DNA from: Prescottella subtropica
GTDB taxonomy: Bacteria; Actinomycetota; Actinomycetes; Mycobacteriales; Mycobacteriaceae
Assembly: GCF_005434945.1 (NCBI RefSeq)
Contig: NZ_SKCH01000003.1
Span: 124,001 to 188,000, forward strand
Direction of reading: 5' to 3'
DNA length: 64,000 bases
Positions 25,703-35,199 of this stretch are shown one piece after another. The translations under genes and the position numbers were made by a program. Under the pieces are notes generated by a model, which was not told the origin of the DNA, made no database searches, and saw nothing but the letters and a program-made list of their open reading frames with translations. Every line of letters begins with the position of its first letter. The first letter of the stretch is position 1.

Positions 25703-27312
25703 CCGGTCGTGGCACGTCGCGGCAGGATCGCGGCGACCACCACCGCGCCGGCCGCGAGGGCGAGTCCGCCGACGAGTCCGGCCCGGACGATGGCGTCGGC
25801 GAACGCGGACGTCGCGGCCTCCATCAGCGGCTGCGCCCAGCTCTTGCCGAGGGGGTTGTTCGCCAGTTCCTGCGCGACGATCGCGGCACCGCCGACGGAT
25901 TCGCCGGACGCCTGCAGGCCCTGCGCCAGCAGATCCGCTTGCGGCCCGGCCAGGGTCGGCACCGGCAGCGTCGCGAGGAACCCGGCGATCCCGTCCTTGT
26001 AGGTGGCGGCCAGGACGGAGCCGAGGATCGCGATGCCGAGCGAGCCGCCGAGTTCGATCGCGGTGTCGTTGAGGCCACCCGCCGCCCCCAGATCGTTCTC
26101 CGGGAAGCTGCCCATGATCGCGTCGGTGGCGGGGGACACCGACAGGCCCACCCCGAGACCCAGCAGCACGAGGGTGGGCAGCACGTCGAGATAGCCGGAC
26201 GCGGCGTCCACCCGGACCAGCATCAGGACACCGGCCGCGGCGACGAGCATGCCTGACGCCACGATCACCCGCAGTCCCACCCGGGACGCCAGGCGCGCAC
26301 TGACCCCGGCGCCGACGGTGACCGCGGCCGCGAGTGGCAGCAACCGGACCCCGGTGTCGAGCGCCCCGAACCCGAGCACGAACTGCAGGTGCTGGGCGAG
26401 GAAGAACATCGCCCCGAACGCGGCGAGGAACACCAGCAGCACCGCGAGGGACGCCCCGCCGACGGCCCGGTCGGCGAGTCGGCGCACGTTCAGCAGCGGC
26501 TGCGGATGCCGCAACTCCCACCGGACGAACGCCACCAGCCCGACCGCCGACACCACGGCGGCGACGAGCGACCGTGCACCCCAACCGAAGTGGAAGCCGT
26601 CGATGATCGCGAACACGCCCGCGCCGATCGTGACGACCGACAGCAGCCCGCCGAGCCAGTCGATCCGGCCGAGCCCGTGCGCCTTCGACGGCGGCACCAG
26701 GGCGAGCGCCCCGACCGCCGCGACCGCGGCGATCGGCACGTTGATGAGGAACGTCGAATGCCACGACCGGCTGTCGAGGAGCCACCCGGCCAGCAGGGGC
26801 CCGAGCGCGATCGCGAGCCCGGACGTGGCCGCCCACGCCGCGACCGCCCGGGACCGTTCGGTGGCCGGGAACGTCGCGACCAGCAGCGACAGCGTCGCGG
26901 GCATGATGATCGCGGCACCGACACCCATGACGATGCGGGCCGCGACGACGGTCGTCGTGCTGTCGGCGAGACTGCCGAACACGGCGCCCGCACCGAACAC
27001 GAGCAGGCCGGTCAGCAGGGCGCCGCGCCGGCTGTATTTGTCGCCGATGACGCCGAACAGCAGCATCAGCGCCGCATACGGGACGGTGTAGCCGTCGATG
27101 ACCCACTGCAGATCCGCGCTGGTCAGCATCAGATCCCGGGTCATGTCCGGCGCGGCGACGATGAGCGCGGTGTTCGCCATGACGACGATGAGCAGGCTCA
27201 GACACAGCACACCCAGCGCCGCCCACCGGCGCGGGTACGGCCGGTCCATCCGGTCGACGGGGACGCGGGCGATCCCCGGTAGTTGCGTCAACGTCGTCAA
27301 AGTCACTGTCAT
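25693..27312 (-). CDS. MFS multidrug exporter, DHA2 (14-TMS) family
   Basis: A 539-residue membrane protein with about 14 hydrophobic segments. Motif A appears as GDKYSRRGAL, and the motif-C-like SGLAIALGPLLAGWLLD follows RSWHSTFLINVP, as in EmrB/QacA exporters. It likely expels drugs or toxic metabolites by proton antiport. It is divergent from a TetR regulator, and its promoter contains two inverted-repeat operators. The ATG at 27310-27312 has GAGGCG upstream. Confidence 0.9.
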   Translation of the reverse strand: MTVTLTTLTQLPGIARVPVDRMDRPYPRRWAALGVLCLSLLIVVMANTALIVAAPDMTRDLMLTSADLQWVIDGYTVPYAALMLLFGVIGDKYSRRGALLTGLLVFGAGAVFGSLADSTTTVVAARIVMGVGAAIIMPATLSLLVATFPATERSRAVAAWAATSGLAIALGPLLAGWLLDSRSWHSTFLINVPIAAVAAVGALALVPPSKAHGLGRIDWLGGLLSVVTIGAGVFAIIDGFHFGWGARSLVAAVVSAVGLVAFVRWELRHPQPLLNVRRLADRAVGGASLAVLLVFLAAFGAMFFLAQHLQFVLGFGALDTGVRLLPLAAAVTVGAGVSARLASRVGLRVIVASGMLVAAAGVLMLVRVDAASGYLDVLPTLVLLGLGVGLSVSPATDAIMGSFPENDLGAAGGLNDTAIELGGSLGIAILGSVLAATYKDGIAGFLATLPVPTLAGPQADLLAQGLQASGESVGGAAIVAQELANNPLGKSWAQPLMEAATSAFADAIVRAGLVGGLALAAGAVVVAAILPRRATTGQD

Positions 27313-27358
27313 GTCGCTCGCCTCTCGACGGGCCGCCGGATCGACCACCCCGCGGCTG

Positions 27359-27378
27359 TTTGCACACTGCTGTGCAAA
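27359..27378. promoter_or_regulatory. Operator 1 (TetR palindrome)
   Basis: TTTGCACA-CTGC-TGTGCAAA is a perfect 8+4+8 palindrome. It overlaps the 3' side of the MFS -10 (27376-27381). Confidence 0.7.
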
Positions 27379-27404
27379 TTAGTTTCCTGCACATCAGTGT
27401 GCAA
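27376..27404 (-). promoter_or_regulatory. Promoter of the MFS exporter
   Basis: On the minus strand, TTGCAC (27399-27404) and TAATTT (27376-27381) are separated by exactly 17 bp, an almost ideal housekeeping promoter. Both elements are embedded in the two palindromes, as expected for steric repression by the TetR protein. Confidence 0.7.
27388..27403. promoter_or_regulatory. Operator 2 (TetR palindrome)
   Basis: TGCACA-TCAG-TGTGCA repeats the same half-site as operator 1, centred 27 bp away, and covers the MFS -35. Confidence 0.7.
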
Positions 27405-27452
27405 GATGCGCGTGTCGCACGTCACACGATCGAGACCGGGAACAATGGACGG

Positions 27453-28100
27453 GTGACCGCCCGCACCGACAGGACCACCGAGACGCCCCCGCCCCTCCGC
27501 GCCCAGGCCCGCGCCAACCGCGCCCGCATCGTCGAGGCGGCGATCTCCGCGTTCGCGGGCGACCCGGACGCCAGCATGGGCGACGTCGCGAAGGCCGCCG
27601 GGGTGGTGCGGCGCACCGTGTACTCGCACTTCCCGAACCGGGAGGCGCTCATCGAGGGCCTGGTGACGGAGGCGTCGTCGGCGATCGCCGAATCGTTCGT
27701 CGCGGGATCCCCGGCACCGGAGTCACCCGACCTCGAGGTGGCGGTGCTGGCACTGCGGACCTGGCCGATCGGCGACCGGTTCCGGGTACTGCTGTCGTTC
27801 GCCCGCCGCGAACTCGGCGACGACCGCATCCGCGATCTCATCGCACCACTGCGGGTGAGCACGATCGCGGCCGTCGAACACGGGCAGCGCACCGGCGTCT
27901 TCTCGACATACCTGCCCGCGCACCTGCTGGTCGCGATGCACGAGAGCATGGCATTGACGATGCTCGAGCGCGCCAACCTCGGGGAGATCGCCGATCGCGG
28001 CGAGGGGTTCGCGACCGCCGGTCTGGTCCTGCTCGGGCTGTCGCCGGAGCGGGCCGGGACGGTCGTCGCGGAGGCGTCGGCCTGGCTGGCGGAGCGTTAG
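27453..28100 (+). CDS. TetR-family repressor of the divergent exporter
   Basis: A 215-residue regulator. The N-terminal helix-turn-helix is RIVEAAISAFAG then MGDVAKAAGVVRRTVYSHFP, and the rest is the ligand-binding helical domain. It faces the MFS gene, and two copies of a palindromic site lie in between. GTG at 27453 is chosen because AACAAT lies 6 nt before it (leaderless) and the sequence upstream is the operator region. The operators are far from its own start, so control is mainly of the exporter. Confidence 0.88.
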   Translation: MTARTDRTTETPPPLRAQARANRARIVEAAISAFAGDPDASMGDVAKAAGVVRRTVYSHFPNREALIEGLVTEASSAIAESFVAGSPAPESPDLEVAVLALRTWPIGDRFRVLLSFARRELGDDRIRDLIAPLRVSTIAAVEHGQRTGVFSTYLPAHLLVAMHESMALTMLERANLGEIADRGEGFATAGLVLLGLSPERAGTVVAEASAWLAER

Positions 28101-28177
28101 ACTTCGGGTATACGCGGCACCCGAGTCGTGGACCGTCAGAGAACCCGTCGGACCTGGAAGTAGGCCTGAACCCTCAC

Positions 28178-29236
28178 GTGAGTGAACAAGTCGAGAACCC
28201 GTCACAGCCGGTCGACCGCACGGTCCGCACGAGCCTGGAACTCCCGCCCGAGGCGGTGCCGGGACTGCTCGGGGCCTCCGACGAGAACCTGACCGCCCTC
28301 GAACGCGTCCTCGACGCCGACATCCACGTGCGCGGCAACGCGGTCACCCTCACCGGCACCCCGGCCGACGTGGCCCTCGCGGAGCGGGCGTTCGAGCAGC
28401 TCACGTCGCTGGTGCGACGCAAGCAGTCGATCACCCCGGACGCCGTCCGCCGCACCGTCGGGATGCTCACGCAGGGCCTGTCCGAGTCCCCGGCCGACGT
28501 GCTGAGCCTGGACATCCTGTCGCGGCGCGGCAAGACGATCCGCCCCAAGACGCTCAACCAGAAGCACTACGTCGACGCGATCGACGAGAACACCATCGTG
28601 TTCGGGGTCGGCCCGGCCGGCACCGGCAAGACGTACCTGGCGATGGCGAAAGCCGTGCAGGCGTTGCAGACCAAACAGGTCACCCGGATCATCCTCACCC
28701 GACCGGCCGTCGAAGCCGGTGAACGTCTCGGCTTCCTGCCGGGCACCCTGCACGAGAAGATCGACCCCTATCTGCGGCCGCTGCACGACGCCCTCCACGA
28801 CATGATGGATCCCGAGGCCATCCCGAAGCTCATGCAGGCCGGGGTCATCGAGGTCGCACCCCTGGCGTACATGCGTGGAAGAAGCCTGAATGATGCCTTC
28901 ATCATTCTCGACGAGGCACAGAACACCACGGCCGAGCAGATGAAGATGTTCCTGACCCGGCTCGGGTTCGGGTCGAAGATCGTGGTCACGGGTGACGTCA
29001 CCCAGGTGGACCTGCCGGGCGGTCAGCGGTCCGGTCTCGCTACCGTCACCGAGATCCTCGACGACATCGACGGCATCCACTTCGCGAAGCTCGACAGCAG
29101 CGACGTCGTGCGGCACCGGCTGGTCTCCGACATCGTCGACGCCTACGAGCGGTTCGAGGCGGACCGCGGCGACGGGCCGGTGTTCGGCAACCGGGCGCAG
29201 CGACGGGCCGGTTCGCCGCGTCCGCAGCGGCGGTAG
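28178..29236 (+). CDS. phoH: PhoH-like ATPase
   Basis: A 352-residue P-loop protein. Walker A GPAGTGKT (about residues 149-156), Walker B FIILDEAQN, and TGDVTQVDLP follow a short N-terminal KH-like region. PhoH proteins are RNA-related ATPases/helicases that occur beside ybeY, as here. It starts at GTG 77 nt after the TetR gene. It leads phoH-ybeY-CNNM-era-recO-uppS, a conserved order in actinobacteria. Confidence 0.93.
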   Translation: MSEQVENPSQPVDRTVRTSLELPPEAVPGLLGASDENLTALERVLDADIHVRGNAVTLTGTPADVALAERAFEQLTSLVRRKQSITPDAVRRTVGMLTQGLSESPADVLSLDILSRRGKTIRPKTLNQKHYVDAIDENTIVFGVGPAGTGKTYLAMAKAVQALQTKQVTRIILTRPAVEAGERLGFLPGTLHEKIDPYLRPLHDALHDMMDPEAIPKLMQAGVIEVAPLAYMRGRSLNDAFIILDEAQNTTAEQMKMFLTRLGFGSKIVVTGDVTQVDLPGGQRSGLATVTEILDDIDGIHFAKLDSSDVVRHRLVSDIVDAYERFEADRGDGPVFGNRAQRRAGSPRPQRR

Positions 29237-29320
29237 GGTTGTGTCCGACCTCTGTTTTCCCCTGTCCCCGGCCGTGATCGCGGCCGGGGTATGCCCGCGA
29301 GCAACGAAAGAGCGACGTAG

Positions 29321-29863
29321 ATGAGCATCGAGATCTCCAACGAATCGGGGATGGAAGTCTGCGACGAGGACCTGATCAGCGTCGCGAAGTTCGTGATCGC
29401 CAGCATGGACGTGCATCCGGCGGCGGAGCTGTCGATGGTGCTGGTGGATTCGGCGACGATGGCGGATCTGCACATGCGCTGGATGGACCTGCCCGGGCCG
29501 ACCGACGTCATGTCGTTCCCGATGGACGAGCTCGAGCCGGGCGGACGCCCCGACGCGCCGGCACCGGGTCCGTCGATGCTCGGCGACATCGTGCTGTGTC
29601 CGTCGTTCGCCGCCGACCAGGCGCAGACGGCCGGACACTCCCTCGACCACGAGCTGGCGCTGCTCACCGTGCACGGCTGCCTGCACCTCCTCGGCTACGA
29701 CCATGCCGAGCCGGAGGAGGAGAAGGAGATGTTCGGTCTGCAGAACCAGCTGCTCGCCGACTGGTACGAGGATCTGCGGCGCGCACAGCACGAGGCCGAT
29801 CTCGCGGCCCGTGACCAGCGGCTGCTCGGCAAGACCGGATTCGTCGATGGCCCCGACCAGTGA
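29321..29863 (+). CDS. ybeY: Endoribonuclease YbeY (rRNA maturation)
   Basis: A 180-residue metalloprotein with the zinc motif [11 protein letters not shown] (H-x3-H-x5-H). [10 protein letters not shown] and [11 protein letters not shown] are the other family blocks. It takes part in 16S rRNA 3'-end processing and ribosome quality control. A C-terminal extension of about 30 residues beyond the core is typical of actinobacteria. The gene follows phoH by 84 nt. Confidence 0.95.
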   Translation: MSIEISNESGMEVCDEDLISVAKFVIASMDVHPAAELSMVLVDSATMADLHMRWMDLPGPTDVMSFPMDELEPGGRPDAPAPGPSMLGDIVLCPSFAADQAQTAGHSLDHELALLTVHGCLHLLGYDHAEPEEEKEMFGLQNQLLADWYEDLRRAQHEADLAARDQRLLGKTGFVDGPDQ

Positions 29864-29902
29864 CGTGTGGCCGGTGACGTCCGCCCGACCGGTGGGTGAG
29901 CG

Positions 29903-31225
29903 GTGAACGACGCGATCGTGCTGGTCGTGCTCGCGGTCGTCCTGGTGCCGCTCGGTGGCCTGTTCGCGGCCCTCGACTCGGCCCTGAACGCGCTCTCCCC
30001 GGCCCGGGTCGAGGAGTTGGCGAAGGACGAGCGTCCCGGCGCCGACCGGCTGCTGCGGATCGTCTCGGACCGGCCCCGCTACGTCAATCTCATGGTCCTG
30101 CTGCGGATCCTGTGCGAGATCGCGGCGGCCGTGCTGCTCGCGGGGTCACTGATCGAGTGGATCGGACCGGTGTGGGGTGTCGTCGTCACGATCGTGGTGA
30201 TGGTGCTCGTCGACTACGTCGCGATCGGGGTCGGCCCGCGCACCCTGGGCCGCCAGCACGCCTACCCGCTGGCGTTGGCCGCCTCGCTGCCGCTGATCGC
30301 GCTCGGCGCACTGTTCGGTCCGCTGAGCCGGCTGCTGATCGTCGTCGGCAACGCGCTCACCCCGGGCCGCGGTTTCCGGGCCGGCCCGTTCGCGTCCGAG
30401 ATCGAACTACGTGAACTGGTCGATCTGGCGCAGGAGCGGGGTGTCGTCGCCGACGAGGAACGCCGCATGATCCAGTCGGTGTTCGAACTCGGCGACACCA
30501 ACGCCCGCGAGGTGATGGTGCCGCGTCCGGAGATGGTGTGGATCGAGGCCGACAAGACGGCCGGGCAGGCCACGTCGCTCGCGGTGCGCAGCGGGCATTC
30601 CCGCATCCCGGTGGTCGGGGAGAACGTCGACGACGTCCTCGGTGTCGTCTACCTCAAGGACCTCGTCCAGCAGACCTACTACTCGTCCGACGGTGGCCGC
30701 AGCGTCACGGTCGGCCAGGTGATGCGCCCGGCGGTGTTCGTGCCCGACTCGAAGCCGCTGGACAGCCTGCTCGCCGAGATGCAGCAGCAGCGCAACCACA
30801 TGGCGATCCTCGTCGACGAGTACGGCGGTATCGCCGGCCTGGTCACCATCGAGGACGTCATCGAGGAGATCGTCGGGGAGATCGCCGACGAATACGACAC
30901 CGACGAGACCCCGCCCGTCGAGGACCTGGGCGACGGCTCGTACCGGGTGTCGGCGCGGCTGCCCGTCGAGGATCTCGGGGAGTTGTTCGACGTCGACATC
31001 GACGACGACGAGGTGGAGACGGTCGGTGGACTGCTCGGCTACGAACTGGGCCGTGTCCCGCTGCCCGGCTCCGAGGTCGTCACCGCGGGCCTGCGGCTGC
31101 GCGGGGAGGGTGGCGCCGATGTGCGCGGCCGGGTGCGGATCAGCACCGTGTACGTCGAACGGGTGCCGAACGAGCAAGCGGCTGCAGACGCAGTCGACGA
31201 AGACGTGAACGAGGAGCAAGTATGA
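29903..31225 (+). CDS. CNNM/CorC-type transporter-associated protein (DUF21, CBS pair, CorC domain)
   Basis: A 440-residue membrane protein. The N-terminal DUF21 region has about four membrane segments (residues 1-150). Two CBS domains follow ([14 protein letters not shown] and the second around [15 protein letters not shown]), then a CorC/HlyC C-terminal domain ([14 protein letters not shown]). These proteins handle Mg2+/Co2+ transport or sensing. GTG starts at 29903, and the stop overlaps era by 4 nt. The neighbourhood phoH-ybeY-CNNM-era is conserved. Confidence 0.9.
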   Translation: MNDAIVLVVLAVVLVPLGGLFAALDSALNALSPARVEELAKDERPGADRLLRIVSDRPRYVNLMVLLRILCEIAAAVLLAGSLIEWIGPVWGVVVTIVVMVLVDYVAIGVGPRTLGRQHAYPLALAASLPLIALGALFGPLSRLLIVVGNALTPGRGFRAGPFASEIELRELVDLAQERGVVADEERRMIQSVFELGDTNAREVMVPRPEMVWIEADKTAGQATSLAVRSGHSRIPVVGENVDDVLGVVYLKDLVQQTYYSSDGGRSVTVGQVMRPAVFVPDSKPLDSLLAEMQQQRNHMAILVDEYGGIAGLVTIEDVIEEIVGEIADEYDTDETPPVEDLGDGSYRVSARLPVEDLGELFDVDIDDDEVETVGGLLGYELGRVPLPGSEVVTAGLRLRGEGGADVRGRVRISTVYVERVPNEQAAADAVDEDVNEEQV

Positions 31226-32139
31226 CCGACAACGAATTCCGTTCCGGCTTCGTGTGTTTCGTGGGCCGACCCAACACGGGCAAGTCGACGCTGACGAACG
31301 CGCTGGTGGGGGAGAAGATCGCGATCACGTCGTCGCGGCCGCAGACCACCCGGCACACCATCCGCGGCATCGTGCACCGCGACTTCGCGCAGCTGATCCT
31401 GGTGGACACGCCCGGCCTGCACCGGCCGCGGACCCTGCTCGGCCAGCGCCTCAACGACCTGGTGCGCGACACCTACTCCGAGGTCGACGTCATCTGCCTG
31501 TGCATTCCCGCGGACGAGAAGATCGGCCCCGGCGACCGGTGGATCCTCGAGCAGGTGCGGCAGATGGCGCCCAAGACCAAGCTGGTCGGCCTCGTCACCA
31601 AGATCGACAAGGTGGGCAAGGACGCGCTCATGGGGCAACTCCTGGCGGTCTCGAAGATCCTGGGTCCAGAGGCCGAGGTGATCCCGGTGTCCGCGGTATC
31701 CGGGGAACAGGTCGAGGTGCTCGTCAAGGTCCTCGCCGGCCTGGTCGAGCCGGGACCGGCGTTCTACCCGGACGGCGAACTGACGGACGAGCCCGAGGAA
31801 ACCCTCATGGCGGAACTGATCCGCGAGGCCGCCCTCGAGGGCCTCGGCGACGAGCTGCCGCACTCGCTGGCCGTCGTCATCGAGGAGATCCGCGAACGGG
31901 AGGGCCGCACCGAGAAGCAGGGCGAGATGCTCGACGTGCACGCCCTGCTGTACGTGGAACGCCCCAGCCAGAAGGGCATCGTCATCGGCAAGGGCGGCGC
32001 CCGCCTGCGCGAGGTCGGCACCGCAGCCCGCAAGCAGATCGAGAAACTGCTCGGCGTCAAAATCTTCCTGGAACTGCACGTCAAGGTCGCCAAGGACTGG
32101 CAGCGCGACCCGAAGCAGCTGGGCCGGCTCGGGTTCTAG
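31222..32139 (+). CDS. era: GTPase Era
   Basis: A 305-residue GTPase with G1 GRPNTGKST (about residues 15-23), DTPGLHRP, and VTKIDKV, followed by a KH domain ([20 protein letters not shown]). Era binds the 3' end of 16S rRNA for 30S assembly. GAGGAG precedes the ATG by 5 nt, and the start overlaps the previous stop (ATGA). The VTKID form of the G4 motif (TKxD) is normal for actinobacteria. Confidence 0.96.
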   Translation: MTDNEFRSGFVCFVGRPNTGKSTLTNALVGEKIAITSSRPQTTRHTIRGIVHRDFAQLILVDTPGLHRPRTLLGQRLNDLVRDTYSEVDVICLCIPADEKIGPGDRWILEQVRQMAPKTKLVGLVTKIDKVGKDALMGQLLAVSKILGPEAEVIPVSAVSGEQVEVLVKVLAGLVEPGPAFYPDGELTDEPEETLMAELIREAALEGLGDELPHSLAVVIEEIREREGRTEKQGEMLDVHALLYVERPSQKGIVIGKGGARLREVGTAARKQIEKLLGVKIFLELHVKVAKDWQRDPKQLGRLGF

Positions 32140-32179
32140 GGGCGCCGCCGGTGTCGGCGGGCAGTGGGAGAATCGCCTC

Positions 32180-32995
32180 GTGAGGTTGTACCGGGATCAT
32201 GCGGTGGTGCTGCGCCAGCACAAGCTGGGGGAGGCGGACCGCATCGTGACGCTGCTGACCCGGCAGTACGGGCTGGTGCGGGCGGTCGCGAAGGGAGTGC
32301 GGCGTACCAAGTCGAAGTTCGGGGCGCGGCTCGAGCCGTTCGCGCACGTCGACGTGCAGCTGCATCCCGGACGCAGTCTCGACGTCGTCACCCAGGTCCA
32401 CACCGTCGACGCGTTCGGTGCGGACATCGTCGACGACTACGGCCGCTACACCACCGCGTGCGCGATCCTCGAGACCGCCGAACGCCTCGCGGGGGAGGAG
32501 AAGGCCCCTGTCCCGCGGCTGCACCGGCTCACCGTCGGGGCGCTGCGGGCCGTCGCCGAACAGAATCGGCCACCCGAACTGATCCTCGACGCCTTCCTGC
32601 TGCGGGCGATGGGGTACGCGGGTTGGGCGCCGGCCCTGACGGACTGTGCCCGATGTGCGGCCCCCGGCCCGCACCGCGCATTCCACGTCGCCGCCGGTGG
32701 CGCGGTGTGTGTGCACTGCCGTCCGCCCGGCGCGGCCACCCCGTCGCCCGGGGTGCTGGATTTCATGAGCGCCCTCGACCACGGCCGCTGGCAGGACACC
32801 GAGGCCGCGACCCCGGCGATGCGCAGTCAGGCCAGCGGCCTGATCGCCGCGCACCTGCAGTGGCATCTCGAACGCCAACTGCGGACCCTGCCGCTGATCG
32901 AACGGCACCGGCCGCATGCGGCGGTCGGCGACGACGACGCGGTCGGGCAGGATGGAGGACGTGATTCGACGACGCGAGCCTCTAGCCCAGCCTGA
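32180..32995 (+). CDS. recO: DNA repair protein RecO
   Basis: A 271-residue protein. The N-terminal OB fold ([20 protein letters not shown]) is followed by a helical domain with a zinc site of CARC and CVHC. RecO mediates RecA loading in RecFOR gap repair. GTG starts 40 nt after era, with GAGAAT 6 nt upstream, a possible leaderless start. The C-terminal 20 residues are Asp/Gly-rich and overlap uppS by 44 nt. Confidence 0.93.
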   Translation: MRLYRDHAVVLRQHKLGEADRIVTLLTRQYGLVRAVAKGVRRTKSKFGARLEPFAHVDVQLHPGRSLDVVTQVHTVDAFGADIVDDYGRYTTACAILETAERLAGEEKAPVPRLHRLTVGALRAVAEQNRPPELILDAFLLRAMGYAGWAPALTDCARCAAPGPHRAFHVAAGGAVCVHCRPPGAATPSPGVLDFMSALDHGRWQDTEAATPAMRSQASGLIAAHLQWHLERQLRTLPLIERHRPHAAVGDDDAVGQDGGRDSTTRASSPA

Positions 32996-33764
32996 TCGGG
33001 TGATCCGCCCGCCCGCCCCGCACCCGTCGGGAGCGAAGCCGCCCATCCTGCAGCCCGAACTGATCCCCCACCATGTCGCCCTCGTCATGGACGGCAACGG
33101 GCGCTGGGCGCAGGAGCAGGGACTGCCCCGGACTGCGGGCCACGAACGCGGTGAAGCGGTCCTCATGGACACACTCGAGGGGTGCATCGAGATCGGTGTG
33201 AAGTGGCTGTCGGCGTACGCGTTCTCCACCGAGAACTGGAAGCGCAGCCCCGACGAGGTCAAGTTCCTCATGGGCTTCAACCGGGATGTCATCCGGCGTC
33301 GCCGCGACGAGATGCACGAGATGGGTGTGCGGGTGCGGTGGGCGGGACGGCGGCCGCGGCTGTGGCGCAGCGTCATCAAGGAACTCGAGGTCGCCGAGGA
33401 ACTCACCAGGGACAACACCGTCATGACGTTGACGATGTGCGTCAACTACGGTGGCCGCGCCGAAATCGCCGACGCGGCACGGGAAATCGCGCGCCGGGTC
33501 GCGGCCGGGCAGATCGATCCGGAGAAGATCACCGAGTCCACGTTCGCGAAGTACCTCGACGAACCGGACATGCCCGACGTCGACCTGTTCCTGCGGCCGT
33601 CCGGGGAGATGCGGACGTCGAACTTCCTCATCTGGCAGGCGGCGTACGCGGAAATGGTGTTCCAGGAGAAGCTGTTCCCCGACTTCGATCGCCGCGACCT
33701 GTGGGCGGCGTGCGTCGAGTACGCGTCCCGGGACCGCAGGTTCGGTGGGGTGAAGTACCAGTGA
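32952..33764 (+). CDS. uppS: Isoprenyl (decaprenyl/undecaprenyl) diphosphate synthase
   Basis: A 270-residue cis-prenyltransferase. [16 protein letters not shown] with Asp of DGNGRW, ENWKRS and [15 protein letters not shown] are signature blocks. It makes the polyprenyl carrier of cell-wall and arabinogalactan synthesis, like mycobacterial Rv2361c. The start is uncertain: ATG 32952 or GTG 32961; both overlap the recO end, and GGAGG falls just before the GTG. Its stop overlaps the next gene (GTGA). Confidence 0.94.
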   Translation: MEDVIRRREPLAQPDRVIRPPAPHPSGAKPPILQPELIPHHVALVMDGNGRWAQEQGLPRTAGHERGEAVLMDTLEGCIEIGVKWLSAYAFSTENWKRSPDEVKFLMGFNRDVIRRRRDEMHEMGVRVRWAGRRPRLWRSVIKELEVAEELTRDNTVMTLTMCVNYGGRAEIADAAREIARRVAAGQIDPEKITESTFAKYLDEPDMPDVDLFLRPSGEMRTSNFLIWQAAYAEMVFQEKLFPDFDRRDLWAACVEYASRDRRFGGVKYQ

Positions 33765-34156
33765 GCAGTCCCGCGGAGGAGTTGCAGGAGCGGGTGCGGG
33801 TGGCGCTGTCCGGGTTCGTCACCGTCGAGGTCGACGACGATTCGCTGCGGTTCGAGTACGGCGGTGCCCTGTGTTCGCTGCGGGCCGTCACCCTCGCCGA
33901 CGGCCTCGACGTCCTGTCGATCACCGCGGTCCTGGCATGGGACCGGACCCTGAAACCGGCGCTGCACAAGCGGGTCGCGCAGCGGAACGCGCACCTGCAG
34001 TTCGGGTCGATCGACATCGTCACGCGAGGCACACTCGCGGATGTGCTGCTGCGCTACACGTTCCCCGCCACCGGCCTCACGGACGCGCCGCTGACGACGA
34101 TGCTGCTGCTGGTGCTCTCCGGTGCGCAGGAGGCGCGTCAGGGGTTGCTGGGCTGA
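33761..34156 (+). CDS. Conserved small protein, Rv2360c-like, T3SS-chaperone/YbjN-like fold
   Basis: A 131-residue acidic-to-neutral protein with alternating strands ([20 protein letters not shown], then [20 protein letters not shown]) and a hydrophobic end [14 protein letters not shown]. The pattern resembles YbjN-like type III chaperone folds, an impression rather than proof. It is translationally coupled to uppS (GTGA). In mycobacteria a short gene sits at the same place, from memory. Function is unknown. Confidence 0.65.
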   Translation: MSSPAEELQERVRVALSGFVTVEVDDDSLRFEYGGALCSLRAVTLADGLDVLSITAVLAWDRTLKPALHKRVAQRNAHLQFGSIDIVTRGTLADVLLRYTFPATGLTDAPLTTMLLLVLSGAQEARQGLLG

Positions 34157-34207
34157 GTTCGGGCGAAGACAGGCCGCAGGTCCCCGGAGACACATTCACG
34201 TCGAGAC

Positions 34208-34241
34208 GAGTTTTGTACAAAACTCCAGGGTTTGTACGAAA
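34208..34241. promoter_or_regulatory. Unexplained AT-rich palindromes between convergent genes
   Basis: GAGTTTTGTACAAAACTC (34208-34225) is a perfect 18-bp palindrome. TTTGTAC recurs at 34231-34237 (19 bp period) in the variant TTTGTACGAAA. It lies in the 125-bp gap between the 131-residue gene and the 3' end of zur, where a promoter is not expected. It may be a terminator, an operator for an unannotated transcript, or a protein-binding site. Confidence 0.4.
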
Positions 34242-34281
34242 TTGCCGCGGACTCGAACTGTCTCTCCGGCAGGCGGATGCG

Positions 34282-34698
34282 CTATCCGGTGGTGGCGCAG
34301 TCCCGGCAGGTGCCGAAGATTTCGACGGTGTGGCTGACGTCGGTGAAGCCGTTGGCTTCGGCGATGGTGTGCGACCAGGCCTCGACCTCGGGGCCGTCGA
34401 CCTCGACGGTGAATCCGCAGCGCCGGCACACCAGGTGGTGGTGGTGCCCGGACGAGCAGCGGCGGTACACGGATTCGCCTGTGTCGGTGCGCAGCACGTC
34501 GACGGTCCCGGCCTCGGACAGGGCCTGCAGGGTCCGGTACACGGTGGTCAGGCCGATACCCTCGCCGCGGCGACGGAGCTCGTCGTGCAGTTCCTGCGCC
34601 GACCGGAACTCGGCGGTTTCGTCGAGCAGGGCGGAGATCGCGCTGCGCTGCTTGGTGGAGCGGACGCCGACGACGGCGCGGCCTCGGGGATCGGTCAC
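34282..34698 (-). CDS. zur: Zinc uptake regulator Zur (Fur family)
   Basis: A 138-residue Fur-family repressor. GLTTVYRTLQALSEAG is the recognition helix, HHHHLVCRRCG and the C-terminal FGTCRDC supply structural and regulatory zinc ligands. It represses zinc uptake genes when zinc is plentiful. GTG starts within the stop of smtB (GTGA overlap), so both regulators are co-expressed, as in mycobacteria (Rv2358-Rv2359). The gene has converged on the phoH-uppS strand. Confidence 0.95.
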   Translation of the reverse strand: MTDPRGRAVVGVRSTKQRSAISALLDETAEFRSAQELHDELRRRGEGIGLTTVYRTLQALSEAGTVDVLRTDTGESVYRRCSSGHHHHLVCRRCGFTVEVDGPEVEAWSHTIAEANGFTDVSHTVEIFGTCRDCATTG

Positions 34699-35036
34699 GG
34701 GGTCGGGCGTCCTTCCTGGGCGTGGGCGACGGCGTCGACGACGATGTGCGCGAGATGGTCGTCGACGAGCCGGTACATGACCTCGCGGCCGTGCCGTTCA
34801 CCGTGCACGACACCGGCCGCCTTGAGGATCCGCAGATGCTGACTGATCAGCGGCTGGGTGACGTCGAGGGCGCCGACCAGCTCGTGCACGCACCGCTGCG
34901 ACTCACGCAGTTGCAGCACGATCGCGATCCGGACGGGGGCGGCGAGGGCCCGCAGGATCTCGCCCGCGGCAGTCAACGTCTCCTTCGGGGGGAGCGGGGT
35001 GTCCGGCCCCTCCGTGCACGACTCGGTGACGCTCAC
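34695..35036 (-). CDS. smtB: ArsR/SmtB-family zinc-sensing repressor
   Basis: A 113-residue winged-helix repressor. ELVGALDVTQPLISQHLRIL is the helix-turn-helix, and DDHLAHIVVDAVAHAQE near the C-terminus is the alpha-5 zinc site (Asp-x-His, then His-x2-Glu). It derepresses when zinc binds. GAGGAG precedes the GTG start by 7 nt. The palindrome over its promoter indicates autorepression. It leads the smtB-zur operon; the divergent gene is glyS. Confidence 0.93.
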   Translation of the reverse strand: MSVTESCTEGPDTPLPPKETLTAAGEILRALAAPVRIAIVLQLRESQRCVHELVGALDVTQPLISQHLRILKAAGVVHGERHGREVMYRLVDDHLAHIVVDAVAHAQEGRPTP

Positions 35037-35075
35037 GGGCAGCTCCTCGCACGATCGTTATTGCAAACCGATCCC

Positions 35076-35104
35076 ATTTTGATATGCATGTATATGCATG
35101 TCAA
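35076..35104 (-). promoter_or_regulatory. smtB promoter with an overlapping 12-2-12 SmtB operator
   Basis: On the minus strand, TTGACA (35099-35104), 17 bp and CAAAAT (35076-35081) make the smtB promoter. The palindrome TTGATATGCATG-TA-TATGCATGTCAA spans 35079-35104 (arms of 12 with a 2-bp centre), the 12-2-12 layout of SmtB-family operators. It covers -35 through part of -10, so binding would block RNA polymerase. Confidence 0.75.
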
Positions 35105-35199
35105 CCGCGTGAGTGGACGTGGTTGCGTGTACGGATAGGCTGGACGCGCGAAATCCGCACGTCAACCACGCATCTATTACCCAGATGGAGAGCAGCCCA

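Noticed and set aside
35105-35199. T-box riboswitch upstream of glyS
   Set aside because: The leader is too short for a T-box and lacks the T-box sequence. The palindrome there belongs to the smtB promoter.
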